Shown: positions 33,945 through 42,229 of the stretch, piece after piece
How the letters are laid out: each line of letters begins with the position of its first letter
How positions within the stretch are numbered: position 1 is the first letter of the stretch
Origin: JAPEKQ01 sp964597945
GTDB lineage: Bacteria; Joyebacterota; Joyebacteria; Joyebacterales; Joyebacteraceae
Length of the DNA stretch: 51,778 nucleotides
Reading direction: 5' to 3'
NCBI GenBank assembly: GCA_964597945.1
Contig: CAZRAD010000002.1
Coordinates: 1 to 51,778 of the forward strand
Notes under the pieces: generated by a model
Database searches by the model: none
What the model was told of the DNA's origin: nothing
What the model saw: the letters and a program-made list of their open reading frames with translations, nothing else
Translations under genes and position numbers: made by a program

Positions 33945-34961
33945 CTAGGGTACGATCTGCTTGAGTCGGTAGCCCGTGCCGTAGGTGTGGACCCGGAGCA
34001 TCCCCTCGTCGTCCACGGCGACGCCCCACTTGAGGTCGGGTACATGGAGCGCGATGACGACGGTTCCGTTCGCCGGGTTGATCGCGAAGAGGCTGTCCAC
34101 ATCGGCGACCGACACCCAGAGGAAGATCCCGTCGTGGTCGATGCCCTGAACACGGTAGGTGCCGCGCGGCGGGTCGATCGTGTCGATGAGCACACCGTCG
34201 GTCGTGTACTTGCTGATGCTCCCCGGTGTGCCCTGGTTGCTGGGGCAGATACCTTCATAGATGTACTCGCCGTCCCACGCGACGCCACCCTGCGAGTAGC
34301 TGTACTGGATCGGGAATGACGACAGCGTGTCCCCCGTGGTCGGGTTGACCTCAAACATCTTCGCGCCGCCCAGGTAGTCGCTGACCCAGAGGCTCGCGCC
34401 GTCCCAGGCAACGCCGCTTGGCCACTGGCTCGGCGAGGGAAGCGTGTCGACCGTCGCTCCCGTTGTCGGATCGGTCTTGTACAGCGTCGCCGGCGGTCCC
34501 CACTGGGGGCGCCAGAGCCAGCCGTCGACCCAGCCCATGGTCATCGATGATGTCCCCTCGACCATCACGTCCGACACGACGTGACCGTGTCTCTTGTCGA
34601 GTATGAACTGCGCTTCGGCCTCGTCCGTGACATCGCCGTCGCGGACCTCCACAACGACCGTGATCGTGTCGCCGTCCGTGAAACGGGCCACGAACGACAT
34701 CTCCGGGCTCCAGGATGTATCCCACGTTCCATCACCATCGTAGTCCCAACGGCACTCGAGGGCCCGCGAACGGCTCGTGCTCCCGCTCGCGTCGAACAGG
34801 ACGTCGGTGAGAATCGTCCCGTGTGTCGGCGTGAGTGCGAGGTCAGCCTCGAGTGCTTCGTCCGCGCCGGATGGGGAGGAGGAACTGCAGCCGATGAGGA
34901 TGCAGACTCCCGCAGCAGCGATCACGCAGAGCGCGAGCGCGACATGGATCGAACGCTTCAT
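33945..34961 (-). CDS. PKD-domain/beta-propeller lipoprotein (copy 2)
   Basis: This encodes 338 residues, starting at the ATG at 34959-34961 behind AAAGGGGGAATC on the minus strand. Lipobox LIGC puts Cys25 at the mature end. Like its neighbour it has a PKD-like domain with DYDGDGTWD (about 85-93) and propeller blades (WDGASLWVSD, WDGEYIYEG, HDGIFLWVS). The two proteins align along their whole length and clearly arose by duplication, but they have diverged at many positions. It is the upstream member of the pair. Function is unknown; such propellers often bind proteins or sugars at the cell surface. Confidence 0.83.
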   Translation of the reverse strand: MKRSIHVALALCVIAAAGVCILIGCSSSSPSGADEALEADLALTPTHGTILTDVLFDASGSTSRSRALECRWDYDGDGTWDTSWSPEMSFVARFTDGDTITVVVEVRDGDVTDEAEAQFILDKRHGHVVSDVMVEGTSSMTMGWVDGWLWRPQWGPPATLYKTDPTTGATVDTLPSPSQWPSGVAWDGASLWVSDYLGGAKMFEVNPTTGDTLSSFPIQYSYSQGGVAWDGEYIYEGICPSNQGTPGSISKYTTDGVLIDTIDPPRGTYRVQGIDHDGIFLWVSVADVDSLFAINPANGTVVIALHVPDLKWGVAVDDEGMLRVHTYGTGYRLKQIVP

Positions 34962-35012
34962 GATTCCCCCTTTGCAGTCCTGGTAGCGGCGGGTCATCCT
35001 GTTCGTGGAAAC

Positions 35013-35041
35013 GGCGCGGGTGTCGCGTGGACATCCGCGCC
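35013..35041 (-). terminator. hairpin after the YVTN-type propeller gene
   Basis: An 11-bp stem with one G-T wobble (35013-35023 with 35031-35041, seven-base loop) lies 24 bases past the stop of the minus-strand gene ending at 35065. On the minus strand it is followed by GTTTCC, a short T-containing tail. It would separate that gene from the two lipoprotein genes. Confidence 0.5.
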
Positions 35042-35064
35042 GCGCACAGTGTTCCAGAGTTCGT

Positions 35065-36378
35065 CTACTTGAGCAACACCGCTTTCGCGCTCTCTTCACC
35101 CATCTCCGTTGTGAGTCTGATGAAGTACACGCCGGTTGCGACCTCGCGTCCGGTGCCGTCCCGACCGAGCCAGACGACCTCGTGGTCTCCCGGGTCGCGG
35201 GTTCCGTCTTCGAGCACGGCGACGCGCCGGCCGCTCACGTCGTAGACCGCAAGCTCAACATCGGATGCGGTCGGGAGGTGATACGACAGGACCGTCTTTG
35301 GATTGAACGGGTTGGGGAAGCATGAGAGTCCGAGTCCGTTCACTCCGGCATCGACCACGCCGGTTCCGTCCGACGTCATCTGTGGCTGGACCGCGATGGC
35401 GTTGGCATTCGTCCCGCCGACGAGCGTGAACGAGTCCTTCAGCGTGTTGTCCGAGAGCTGGATAACGTAGACCTTCGTGACGGAGGAGAGGAGGACGCCG
35501 CCGGTGACGAATGCGTATCCGTCGGAGTCGAGGATGTCGACGTCTCTCGGGTCGGCGTACTGCTCGAGCGCGATGGTCGTCGTGGACCAGTCGCTTGTGT
35601 CAATCACGTAGACGTTCGAGTCATCCTCGCACGCGACGACGAGCTTCGAACCGTCATCGGTCACATCGATCCCCCAGGGATCGTCACCAACGGGGACCGT
35701 CGTGAATTCGGTCAACGTCGCTTGCTCAACGACGCGCACGACATCGCTGCCACGGTCGGTCACGTAGATGTACTCGCCGTCCGGGTCGACCACCAGCTGC
35801 CAGAGACTGGAGCCGATATCAACCATATCCTTGACGGAGAGGCCGTCGGAGGCGAGTTCGTAGAGCGTGTCACCATACCAGTCGGCCGCGTAGATCTTCT
35901 GGCTGACCGGGTCGAGCGCGAGCTGGCCGGGGCTGTCGTATGTGCTGCTCGAGCCCGAGCTGACCAGGAGGCTATCGACGACGTCGTACGTGCCTGTGTC
36001 GATGATGGCTACGAGGTCCTCATCGCGGCTGCTGACCATGGCGTGCAGTCCGTCGTCGGTGAACACCACGGAGTTCGGGTACTCCCAGACGTCGATTCGA
36101 TGTGTGATCAGCTGTGTATCCACCTCGATCACGACGACCCCGTCGCCGCTGGCTCCGCAGATCCAGACCTCTGAGCCGTCGGGACGCATGGTGCAGTCGT
36201 AGGGGTAGTTGCCTTCCGGGAGAAGATCCAGTGCGGATCCCACCGGCGCATACGTGGCGAGGTCGAACGGGACGGCACTGTCCGATGTGCTGCACGCGAC
36301 GAAGCCGGTGTCGGCGACCGCGGCGGCAGCGAGTGCCAGGGTGAGAAGGGCGGCGAAAGCGATGGTCGGTGCTCTCAT
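35065..36378 (-). CDS. secreted YVTN-type beta-propeller protein with sorting tail
   Basis: This encodes 437 residues. ATG 36378 is preceded on the minus strand by GGAGGAGCAGCC. The signal peptide is MRAPTIAFAALLTLALAAAA, cut near VAD (22). Residues about 24-340 are YVTN-family propeller repeats (YPNSVVFTDDGLHAMVSS, GQLALDPVSQKIYAADW, WQLVVDPDGEYIYVTDRG, WGIDVTDDGSKLVVACED). Residues about 350-437 are a FlgD-like sorting tail (SCFPNPFNPKTVLSYHLP, ATGVYFIRLTTEMG). It is exported and probably surface-displayed. It is transcribed away from the ssnA operon, with both promoters in a shared 314-base gap. Confidence 0.86.
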   Translation of the reverse strand: MRAPTIAFAALLTLALAAAAVADTGFVACSTSDSAVPFDLATYAPVGSALDLLPEGNYPYDCTMRPDGSEVWICGASGDGVVVIEVDTQLITHRIDVWEYPNSVVFTDDGLHAMVSSRDEDLVAIIDTGTYDVVDSLLVSSGSSSTYDSPGQLALDPVSQKIYAADWYGDTLYELASDGLSVKDMVDIGSSLWQLVVDPDGEYIYVTDRGSDVVRVVEQATLTEFTTVPVGDDPWGIDVTDDGSKLVVACEDDSNVYVIDTSDWSTTTIALEQYADPRDVDILDSDGYAFVTGGVLLSSVTKVYVIQLSDNTLKDSFTLVGGTNANAIAVQPQMTSDGTGVVDAGVNGLGLSCFPNPFNPKTVLSYHLPTASDVELAVYDVSGRRVAVLEDGTRDPGDHEVVWLGRDGTGREVATGVYFIRLTTEMGEESAKAVLLK

Positions 36379-36434
36379 GGCTGCTCCTCCATCTGTGGTG
36401 TGAAGGGCGCGCCGGCGAACCCGGGGTGGGGCGG

Positions 36435-36448
36435 CGGTGGAGCCACCG
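36435..36448. promoter_or_regulatory. 14-base dyad, possible operator
   Basis: CGGTGG (36435-36440) and CCACCG (36443-36448) form a near-perfect dyad with a two-base centre, too tight for an RNA hairpin loop and so better suited to a protein-binding site. It lies in the predicted 5' leader of the minus-strand propeller gene, between the divergent promoters. Confidence 0.3.
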
Positions 36449-36477
36449 GCAGCAGAGTGTCAAACTACAGCGTGTTC

Positions 36478-36507
36478 AGTATATCAGGGGCATCAGGCGG
36501 ATGCCAG
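36478..36507 (-). promoter_or_regulatory. possible minus-strand promoter for the propeller gene
   Basis: On the minus strand CTGGCA (36507-36502) and TATACT (36483-36478) are spaced by 18 bases. Transcription would start near 36471, about 93 bases before ATG 36378. The -10 box is good and the -35 box is a partial match. Confidence 0.4.
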
Positions 36508-36552
36508 ACTCCAGCCGGCCTTCTGGTCCCGGGTGTCCTCACCCGAATCCCG

Positions 36553-36581
36553 TTGACACACACAGGGGCACGGCGTAGCAT
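36553..36581 (+). promoter_or_regulatory. promoter of the purine/ureide catabolic cluster
   Basis: TTGACA (36553-36558) and TAGCAT (36576-36581) with a 17-base spacer form a good sigma-70 type promoter. Transcription should start near 36588, at the left arm of an inverted repeat: CTCCGGAA (36588-36595) with TTCCGGAG (36616-36623). That repeat could be a leader hairpin or a repressor site. The first gene starts at 36693. Confidence 0.6.
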
Positions 36582-36692
36582 TAAAAGCTCCGGAAGTTCC
36601 CAGTACACGGGCGTTTTCCGGAGTTCTAGACAATATGCGAGGTTGCGGTGCTGAGCGTGCCGCGCGAACGGTTCGGTATATCCGGAGGCTGC

Positions 36693-38060
36693 ATGTCGGC
36701 GATTTCGAGGCTCCTCATCAGTGGCGGGACGATGTTCACCGGAGGTGAGGGCGGGCGAGTCGTCTCGGATGGGGCGGTCCTCGTTGAGGACAACCGGATA
36801 ACTGCCGTCGGGTCGTCTCGGGAGGTCGAGGCACTCGTCGTGGACGACGCGACCGTCGAGCGACTCGATGCCGCCGGCGGTCTCATCATGCCCGGCCTCG
36901 TGAACGCGCACACGCACCTCTACAGCGCGCTCGCCCGCGGACTCACCGCCGACCTGAAACCCTCCGGCAACTTCGTCGAGATCCTCGAGAACCTCTGGTG
37001 GCGGCTCGACCGCGCGCTCACCAACGAACACAACTGGTACTCGGCCGCGGCCGGCGCGCTCGATCTCATCGCCAGCGGCACCACCACTATCATCGATCAC
37101 CACGCAAGCCAGGTTCACGTTGAGGGCAGTCTCGACAACGTCGCCGAGGCGCTCATCGATATCGGCATCCGCGCGAATCTGTGTTTTGAGGTCACGGACC
37201 GCGATGGTCCTGTGAAGCGTGACGAGGGACTCGCCGAGAACGAGACCTTCGGCCGGCGCGTTGCCGCCGAGCACGCCTCCGCCGAAGGGGAGAGGCTCCT
37301 CACGTCCAGCGTCGGCCTCCACGCGAGCTTCACGCTCGATGATGAGACGCTCGACCGGGCTTCTGCGCTCGCGCGGGAGCTGGGTGTCGGGTGTCACATC
37401 CACGCCGCAGAGGACCGGGCGGATGTCGACGACAGTCTGGAGCGGTGCGGGAAGCGCGTGATCGAACGTCTCCACGACCACGGTATTCTCGGGGACCGCA
37501 GCATCGCCGTCCACGGGATCCACCTCAGCGATGCGGAGTTCGGTCTCCTCAAGGAGACGGACACGATCGTCGTGCACAACCCGCAGTCGAACATGAACAA
37601 CGCGGTCGGACGCTCGAACGTCGTTCGCATGCTCGACGAGGGATTGCTTGTCGGGCTTGGAACCGACGGCTTCACCGGAAGCATGTTCGATGAGATGAAG
37701 GTTGCGAACCTCATCCATCGCCACGACGCGGGAGACCCCCGGGTCGGCCACGATGTGGCGATGCGGCTCTGCATACAGAACAACCCGAGCATCGCCTCCC
37801 GCCTGGTCGGCGACCGGGTCGGCGTGCTGGAGCGGGGCGCCCTGGCCGACGTCATCGTGCTGGACTACGATCCGCCGACACCGCTTGTCGACGGCAACTT
37901 CGGCGGTCATCTCATCTTCGGTCTGACCGGCGGCATGGTGAACACGGTTGTCATCAATGGTTCGGTCGTCTACCGGGACCGCGAGTTCCTGACGGTCGAT
38001 GCCGTGGCGACACGGGCTCGCGCTCGTGAACTCGCCGCGGATCTGTGGGAGAGGATGTAG
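36693..38060 (+). CDS. ssnA: SsnA-type aminohydrolase
   Basis: This encodes 455 residues (the family is about 440). ATG 36693 follows GGAGG (36684-36688); an upstream GTG frame from 36648 lacks a site. It is a cytosine-deaminase-type amidohydrolase: metal ligands H73-x-H75 (NAHTHLYS), HIHAAE (235-240), His274/His277 region and Asp325 (GLGTDGF). The HNPQSNMNNAVG segment (295-306) is characteristic of SsnA. In E. coli ssnA sits among the selenium-dependent molybdenum hydroxylase genes and is required for anaerobic use of uric acid; the exact reaction is not settled. Here it is the first gene of the cluster, two bases upstream of the next start. Confidence 0.88.
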   Translation: MSAISRLLISGGTMFTGGEGGRVVSDGAVLVEDNRITAVGSSREVEALVVDDATVERLDAAGGLIMPGLVNAHTHLYSALARGLTADLKPSGNFVEILENLWWRLDRALTNEHNWYSAAAGALDLIASGTTTIIDHHASQVHVEGSLDNVAEALIDIGIRANLCFEVTDRDGPVKRDEGLAENETFGRRVAAEHASAEGERLLTSSVGLHASFTLDDETLDRASALARELGVGCHIHAAEDRADVDDSLERCGKRVIERLHDHGILGDRSIAVHGIHLSDAEFGLLKETDTIVVHNPQSNMNNAVGRSNVVRMLDEGLLVGLGTDGFTGSMFDEMKVANLIHRHDAGDPRVGHDVAMRLCIQNNPSIASRLVGDRVGVLERGALADVIVLDYDPPTPLVDGNFGGHLIFGLTGGMVNTVVINGSVVYRDREFLTVDAVATRARARELAADLWERM

Positions 38061-38062
38061 TG

Positions 38063-39298
38063 ATGCGCGGAGCGACGGTCACGGGTCTGAGGTGCGCGAA
38101 ATGCGACGCGGAGCACGGCGCCATGGAGGCGGGCTTCACCTGCCCCGATTGCGGGCCGGACGGGATCCTGGATGTGCTCTACGACTACGATGAAGTCGCG
38201 AAGCACATCAGCCGCGAGACGCTCGGGGCTTCGCAGGAGCACTCGCACTGGCGCTATCTACCGCTCCTGCCTGTGAAGTCGATGGCGTCGGCGCCCCGAC
38301 CGCGGACCGGTTGGACGCCGCTCTACCATCTGCCCGGCCACCTGGGGCTCTCGGGAGTCCATATCAAAGACGACAGCGGCAACCCGACGGCGTCGCTGAA
38401 GGACCGTGCGACGTCGGTCGCACTCGCGCGCGCCCGTGATGAGGGCGTGACCGCCGTGGCGGCGGCGTCGACCGGCAACGCCGGATGTTCCCTCGCCGGG
38501 TTCTCCGCAGCTGAGGGTCTGCCGTGCTACATCTTCGTGCCGAAGACCGCGCCGCGGCCCAAGGTGGCGCAGCTGCTGGTCTACGGGGCCACCGTCTTCT
38601 CGGTCGATGGCAGCTACGACGACGCCTTCGATCTCGCGATGAAGGCCATCGAGGCGTTCGGATGGTACAACCGCTGCTGCGCCGTCAACCCGTACCTCGT
38701 CGAGGGCAAGAAGACGGTCGCCTTCGAGATCTGTGAACAGCTCGGTTTCCGCGCGCCCGACCGCGTGTTCGTTCCGGTCGGCGACGGGTGCATCATGAGC
38801 GGGACATACAAGGGATTCGCGGAATTCGAGCGGCTCGGTCTCATCGACCGGGTGCCCGAGCTCATCGGCGTCCAGGCCGAGGGCGCGAGCCCGGTCAAGG
38901 CCGCGTTCGAGTGCGGGGGTGATGTCGTCCCGTGTGAGGCGTGCACGTGCGCGGACAGCATCGCGGTCGGCCACCCGAGGAACTGGCGGAAGGCCGTCAA
39001 GGGTGTCCGGGCAAGCGGTGGCCGGATGATGACGGTCACCGATGATGAGATCCTCAGCGCGATCGCGTCGCTCGCAGGCTCGACCGGCATCTTCGGTGAG
39101 CCGGCCGGCGTGACCGCCTACGCGGGACTCGTGAAGGCCGTCGCAGAGGGTGCGGTCGGAGCCGACGAGACGATCGCCGTGCTGATGACAGGCAGCGGTC
39201 TCAAGGACACCGAGAGCGCGATGCGCTCGGTTGGTGAGCCGGTGTCGATCGGCTGTTCGCTCGCGGACGTGGAGCGGGAGCTGGCCACCCGACGGTAG
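38063..39298 (+). CDS. threonine synthase-like PLP enzyme with N-terminal zinc ribbon
   Basis: This encodes 411 residues. ATG 38063 lies two bases after the ssnA stop, with GAGAGGA upstream inside ssnA. Cys11, Cys14, Cys27 and Cys30 form a zinc-ribbon-like N-terminus as in many threonine synthases and cysteate synthases. The fold-type II PLP core has Lys113 in GNPTASLKDRA and the ASTGNAG phosphate/substrate loop (about 137-143). It could make threonine, but no other threonine gene is near. In the E. coli cluster the same position is held by YgeX, a fold-type II 2,3-diaminopropionate ammonia-lyase, so an ammonia-lyase or other beta-elimination role in ureide breakdown is plausible. Substrate not determined. 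Confidence 0.8.
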   Translation: MRGATVTGLRCAKCDAEHGAMEAGFTCPDCGPDGILDVLYDYDEVAKHISRETLGASQEHSHWRYLPLLPVKSMASAPRPRTGWTPLYHLPGHLGLSGVHIKDDSGNPTASLKDRATSVALARARDEGVTAVAAASTGNAGCSLAGFSAAEGLPCYIFVPKTAPRPKVAQLLVYGATVFSVDGSYDDAFDLAMKAIEAFGWYNRCCAVNPYLVEGKKTVAFEICEQLGFRAPDRVFVPVGDGCIMSGTYKGFAEFERLGLIDRVPELIGVQAEGASPVKAAFECGGDVVPCEACTCADSIAVGHPRNWRKAVKGVRASGGRMMTVTDDEILSAIASLAGSTGIFGEPAGVTAYAGLVKAVAEGAVGADETIAVLMTGSGLKDTESAMRSVGEPVSIGCSLADVERELATRR

Positions 39299-39304
39299 GG
39301 TCTC

Positions 39305-39334
39305 CGCGACCGTGGCGGCGTCCACGGGGTCGCG
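39305..39334 (+). other. intercistronic hairpin
   Basis: CGCGACC (39305-39311) pairs with GGTCGCG (39328-39334) and GTGG (39312-39315) with CCAC (39322-39325), with a GG bulge and a six-base loop. It lies between the PLP enzyme gene and the Fe-S subunit gene. No T-run follows; it may attenuate transcription or mark an mRNA processing site. Confidence 0.45.
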
Positions 39335-39366
39335 CGAGTCGGAATCATGGCAAGAGGAGGTCGGGC

Positions 39367-39840
39367 GTGCTCGTGACACTGACCGTCAACGGAAGTCCCA
39401 GGAGCGCCGAGGTCGACTCGGCCGCGTCGCTCCTCACACTTCTCCGCACGGGCCTCGGCCTGACCGGGACGAAGCAGGGGTGCGGCAACGGTGAGTGTGG
39501 CGCGTGTACGGTGTTGCTCGATGGCGAGCCGGTGAACTCGTGTCTGGTCTTCGCCGCACAGTGTGAGGGCCGCAGCGTGCTCACGATCGAGGGGCTCTCG
39601 GAGTCCGGGGAGCTTGACGGCATCCAGCGCGCGTTCGCCGACGCAGGTGCTGTCCAGTGCGGGTTCTGCACGCCGGGTATGATCATGTCCGGGAAGGCGC
39701 TTCTCATGAGGAACCCGCGACCGACGCGCGAGGAGATCGCCGTGGCGATCTCCGGGAATCTCTGTCGCTGTACCGGGTACGTCAAGATCGTCGACGCGCT
39801 CGAGCAGGCGGCCGAGCAGGGAACGACCGAGGAGAACTGA
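39367..39840 (+). CDS. 2Fe-2S subunit of a xanthine dehydrogenase-type molybdenum hydroxylase
   Basis: This encodes 157 residues, the usual size. GTG 39367 follows AGAGGAGG (39353-39360). The two [2Fe-2S] sites are visible: plant-ferredoxin type Cys39, Cys44, Cys47 and Cys59 (GCGNGECGACTVLLDGEPVNSC), and the helical site Cys98, Cys101, Cys133 and Cys135 (QCGFCTPG, NLCRCTG). It passes electrons from the molybdenum centre to the FAD subunit in enzymes that hydroxylate xanthine, hypoxanthine or similar purines. The FAD subunit gene is 6 kb away (45896) in the same strand block. The large molybdopterin subunit is not in the window. Confidence 0.93.
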   Translation: MLVTLTVNGSPRSAEVDSAASLLTLLRTGLGLTGTKQGCGNGECGACTVLLDGEPVNSCLVFAAQCEGRSVLTIEGLSESGELDGIQRAFADAGAVQCGFCTPGMIMSGKALLMRNPRPTREEIAVAISGNLCRCTGYVKIVDALEQAAEQGTTEEN

Positions 39841-39928
39841 TTCGCACATCGTCGCCGAGTCGCGCGATATGCAACTCCGGAACGCCGGGGTATCGAAGCA
39901 GCGGAATGTGACTGGAGGATGATACGCG

Positions 39929-40351
39929 ATGGAGTACGCGCAGAAGGACAATCTGATCTTCATCCGTCTGCACCAGGGCGAGGATCTGTTCGAGAAGCTG
40001 ACGGATATCTGCACGGCATGCAACGTGAAGACGGGTGTGGTCATCTCGGGGATCGGCATGCTCAAGCAGTCCGAGCTCAAGTTCTACAAGAAGTACGGCG
40101 AGTACTCCGAGGTGCTCTTCCCGGAGCCGCTCGAGCTCGTGTCGCTCACGGGCAACATCATCTTCCAGGAGGGCGAGCACCAGTTCCATTTGCACGCCGT
40201 GCTTGCGAAGCCGGACAAGTCGTCGGTCGCCGGCCACCTCGGCAAGGGCAAGGTCAACGTCACCAACGAGATCGTTATCATGACGACCGACCTGGCGGCC
40301 CGCCGCGAACTCGATCCTGACACGGGCCTCATGGCTCTGACGTTCAAGTAG
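39929..40351 (+). CDS. PPC/DUF296-domain protein
   Basis: This encodes 140 residues. ATG 39929 is preceded by GGAGG about nine bases upstream. The protein is a single PPC (DUF296) domain: an opening LIFIRLHQGEDLFEKLTDIC, a central GVVISGIGMLKQSELKFY, and the conserved His/Gly segment FHLHAVLAKPDKSSVAGHL (about 87-105). Bacterial stand-alone PPC proteins form trimers and often bind a metal through such His residues; some are linked to DNA binding in plants, but the bacterial role is unknown. It lies ten bases before the split transketolase, so it may be a small enzyme or regulator of that pair. Confidence 0.82.
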   Translation: MEYAQKDNLIFIRLHQGEDLFEKLTDICTACNVKTGVVISGIGMLKQSELKFYKKYGEYSEVLFPEPLELVSLTGNIIFQEGEHQFHLHAVLAKPDKSSVAGHLGKGKVNVTNEIVIMTTDLAARRELDPDTGLMALTFK

Positions 40352-40360
40352 GGAGGCGCC

Positions 40361-41176
40361 ATGAGTCCTACGCCGGTTGAGCTCAAAGAGGTCGCAACGA
40401 TTCTCAGGCGGGACGTCCTGACGATGCTGCTCGAGGCCGGTTCCGGTCATCCCGGCGGATCGCTCTCGTGTGTCGACATCCTCGCCGTGCTGTACTGGCA
40501 GGCGATGAGGGTCAACCCAGAGCGTCCGACGTGGGAGGACAGAGACCGACTCATCCTCTCGAAGGCACACGCGGCGCCCGCGCTCTACGCCGCGCTCGCG
40601 CGACGCGGGTACTTCGACGTCCGCGAGCTTCTCACGTTCCGCAAGCTCAAGTCGAAGCTCCAGGGATTTCCGGACATGCAGAAGACTCCCGGGATCGATG
40701 CGTCGGTGGGTTCGCCGGGGCAGGGGCTCTCCATTTCCAACGGGCTCGCGATCGCAGCCCGCCGCGACCGCAGGAACTTCCGCATCTACTGCCTGATGGG
40801 TGACGGTGAGGCGCAGGAGGGGCAGACGTGGGAGGCGGCCATGACGGCCGCGCACCACGGGATCGACAACGTCTGTGCGGTTATCGACCGCAATCACATG
40901 ATGGGCGACGGCAACACCGAGGAGATCGCGTCGCTCGCACCGCTCGGCGACAAATGGAAGACCTTCAACTGGCACGTTATCTCGGTGGACGGACATGACG
41001 TCGAGGCTCTCTCGGCCGCGTTCAACGAGGCTTCGTCCATGAAGGGGAAGCCGACCGTCGTCATCGCGAAGACCGTCAAGGGCAAGGGCGTTCCATTCAT
41101 GGAGAACCGCCCCGAGTGGCACGATCGGAAGCTCACGGAGGACCTCTACGAAGAGGCGATGCGGGCGCTCGCGTAA
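40361..41176 (+). CDS. transketolase, N-terminal (ThDP-binding) subunit
   Basis: This encodes 271 residues. ATG 40361 follows GGGAGG. It is the first half of a split transketolase: SGHPGGSLS (28-36), SKAHAAPALYAAL (about 67-79) and the thiamine diphosphate motif GDGEAQEGQTWEA (147-159) with a downstream Asn. The active enzyme is expected to be a heterotetramer with the next gene's product, moving two-carbon units between sugars or related compounds. Split transketolases are common in archaea and many anaerobes. In this cluster it may process ribose released from nucleosides, or act on an unusual substrate made in the pathway. Confidence 0.9.
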   Translation: MSPTPVELKEVATILRRDVLTMLLEAGSGHPGGSLSCVDILAVLYWQAMRVNPERPTWEDRDRLILSKAHAAPALYAALARRGYFDVRELLTFRKLKSKLQGFPDMQKTPGIDASVGSPGQGLSISNGLAIAARRDRRNFRIYCLMGDGEAQEGQTWEAAMTAAHHGIDNVCAVIDRNHMMGDGNTEEIASLAPLGDKWKTFNWHVISVDGHDVEALSAAFNEASSMKGKPTVVIAKTVKGKGVPFMENRPEWHDRKLTEDLYEEAMRALA

Positions 41177-41193
41177 CCGCCGGGGGATATCAC

Positions 41194-42192
41194 ATGGCAG
41201 AGATGGGATTGGTGGATGTACATCACAGCGCCGTGAAGCTCGAGGCGACCAACCGCGGCTACGAGCGGGGTCTTATCGAGCTGGCCGAGCGGGGGGCGGA
41301 CATCATCGTGATGGACGCGGACCTCGCCGGGTCGAGCGGCACGGGCGAGTTCCGGAAGCGATTTCCGGATCGCTTCATGGACATCGGGTTGTGCGAGCAG
41401 GACATGCTCGGAACGGCGGCGGGACTCGCGCTCGCCGGAAAGTGCGTCTATGTTACGACGCACGGGATGCTGGCGGCGGGGAAGGCGTGGGACATTATCC
41501 GGTCGACCATCTGCTACGGCGCGCTCAACGTGAACATCTGCGGCGCCGATGCGGGGCTCTCCGCCGGTGGTGCCGGCGGGTCACGACAGTCGCTCGAGGA
41601 CGTGGCGGTGATGCGGACCCTGCCGGGGATGACGGTCGTCGTCCCGGCCGATTCACTCGAGGCGAAGAAGGCGACGATCGCCGCCTCGCGGATCCCCGGA
41701 CCGGTCTATCTTCGGTTCGCGGCGGCGCGGGTGCCCATTATCACGACCGACATCACGCCGTTCACCGTCGGCAAGGCGGAGGTCTACCGCCGTGGTGACG
41801 ACGTATCGATCCTCGCGTGCGGAGTCGTCGTCTACGAGGCGATGAAGGCCTCCAGGATGCTCGAGGACAATGGCATCGGTGCACGCGTGATCAACTGTCA
41901 CACGATCAAGCCGCTCGACCGCTCCATCATCAGCAGGGCGTCGGTGGAGACGGGCGCGCTCGTGACGGTGGAGGAGGGCGCGTCGATCGGCGGGCTCGGC
42001 GGCGCGTGCGCGGAGGCGCTGGCGCAGACGGGCCGCGCGACGCCGCTGAAGATCGTCGCCATCGACGACCGCTTCGGCGAATCGGGCGAGCACGAGGAAC
42101 TGCTGAACACGTTTGGTCTCACGGCGCGTGGCATCTCGGCCGCGGTGAGGGAAGTGATATCTCGGAAGAAGGGCGAACAGCCACAGTCATAG
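41194..42192 (+). CDS. transketolase, C-terminal subunit
   Basis: This encodes 332 residues. ATG 41194 lies 18 bases after the stop of the N-terminal subunit. The upstream frame from 41116 overlaps that gene and is rejected. It has the pyrimidine-binding domain with catalytic Glu68 in GLCEQDMLGTAAGLALAG, which activates the cofactor in trans, and the C-terminal transketolase domain (about 195-330, VSILACGVVVYEAM, EGASIGGLGGACAEAL). Motifs and length match archaeal-type split transketolases and the DXS/PDH-beta superfamily. The two genes must act together. Confidence 0.9.
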   Translation: MAEMGLVDVHHSAVKLEATNRGYERGLIELAERGADIIVMDADLAGSSGTGEFRKRFPDRFMDIGLCEQDMLGTAAGLALAGKCVYVTTHGMLAAGKAWDIIRSTICYGALNVNICGADAGLSAGGAGGSRQSLEDVAVMRTLPGMTVVVPADSLEAKKATIAASRIPGPVYLRFAAARVPIITTDITPFTVGKAEVYRRGDDVSILACGVVVYEAMKASRMLEDNGIGARVINCHTIKPLDRSIISRASVETGALVTVEEGASIGGLGGACAEALAQTGRATPLKIVAIDDRFGESGEHEELLNTFGLTARGISAAVREVISRKKGEQPQS

Positions 42193-42229
42193 CCGCGGGT
42201 ACCCCCCGGGCAGCGGAAGGAGACAGCAG

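Noticed and set aside
41116..41193. Longer start for the transketolase C-terminal subunit
   Set aside because: It overlaps the end of the N-terminal subunit gene by about 60 bases and lacks a family-like sequence; ATG 41194 starts the conserved region.
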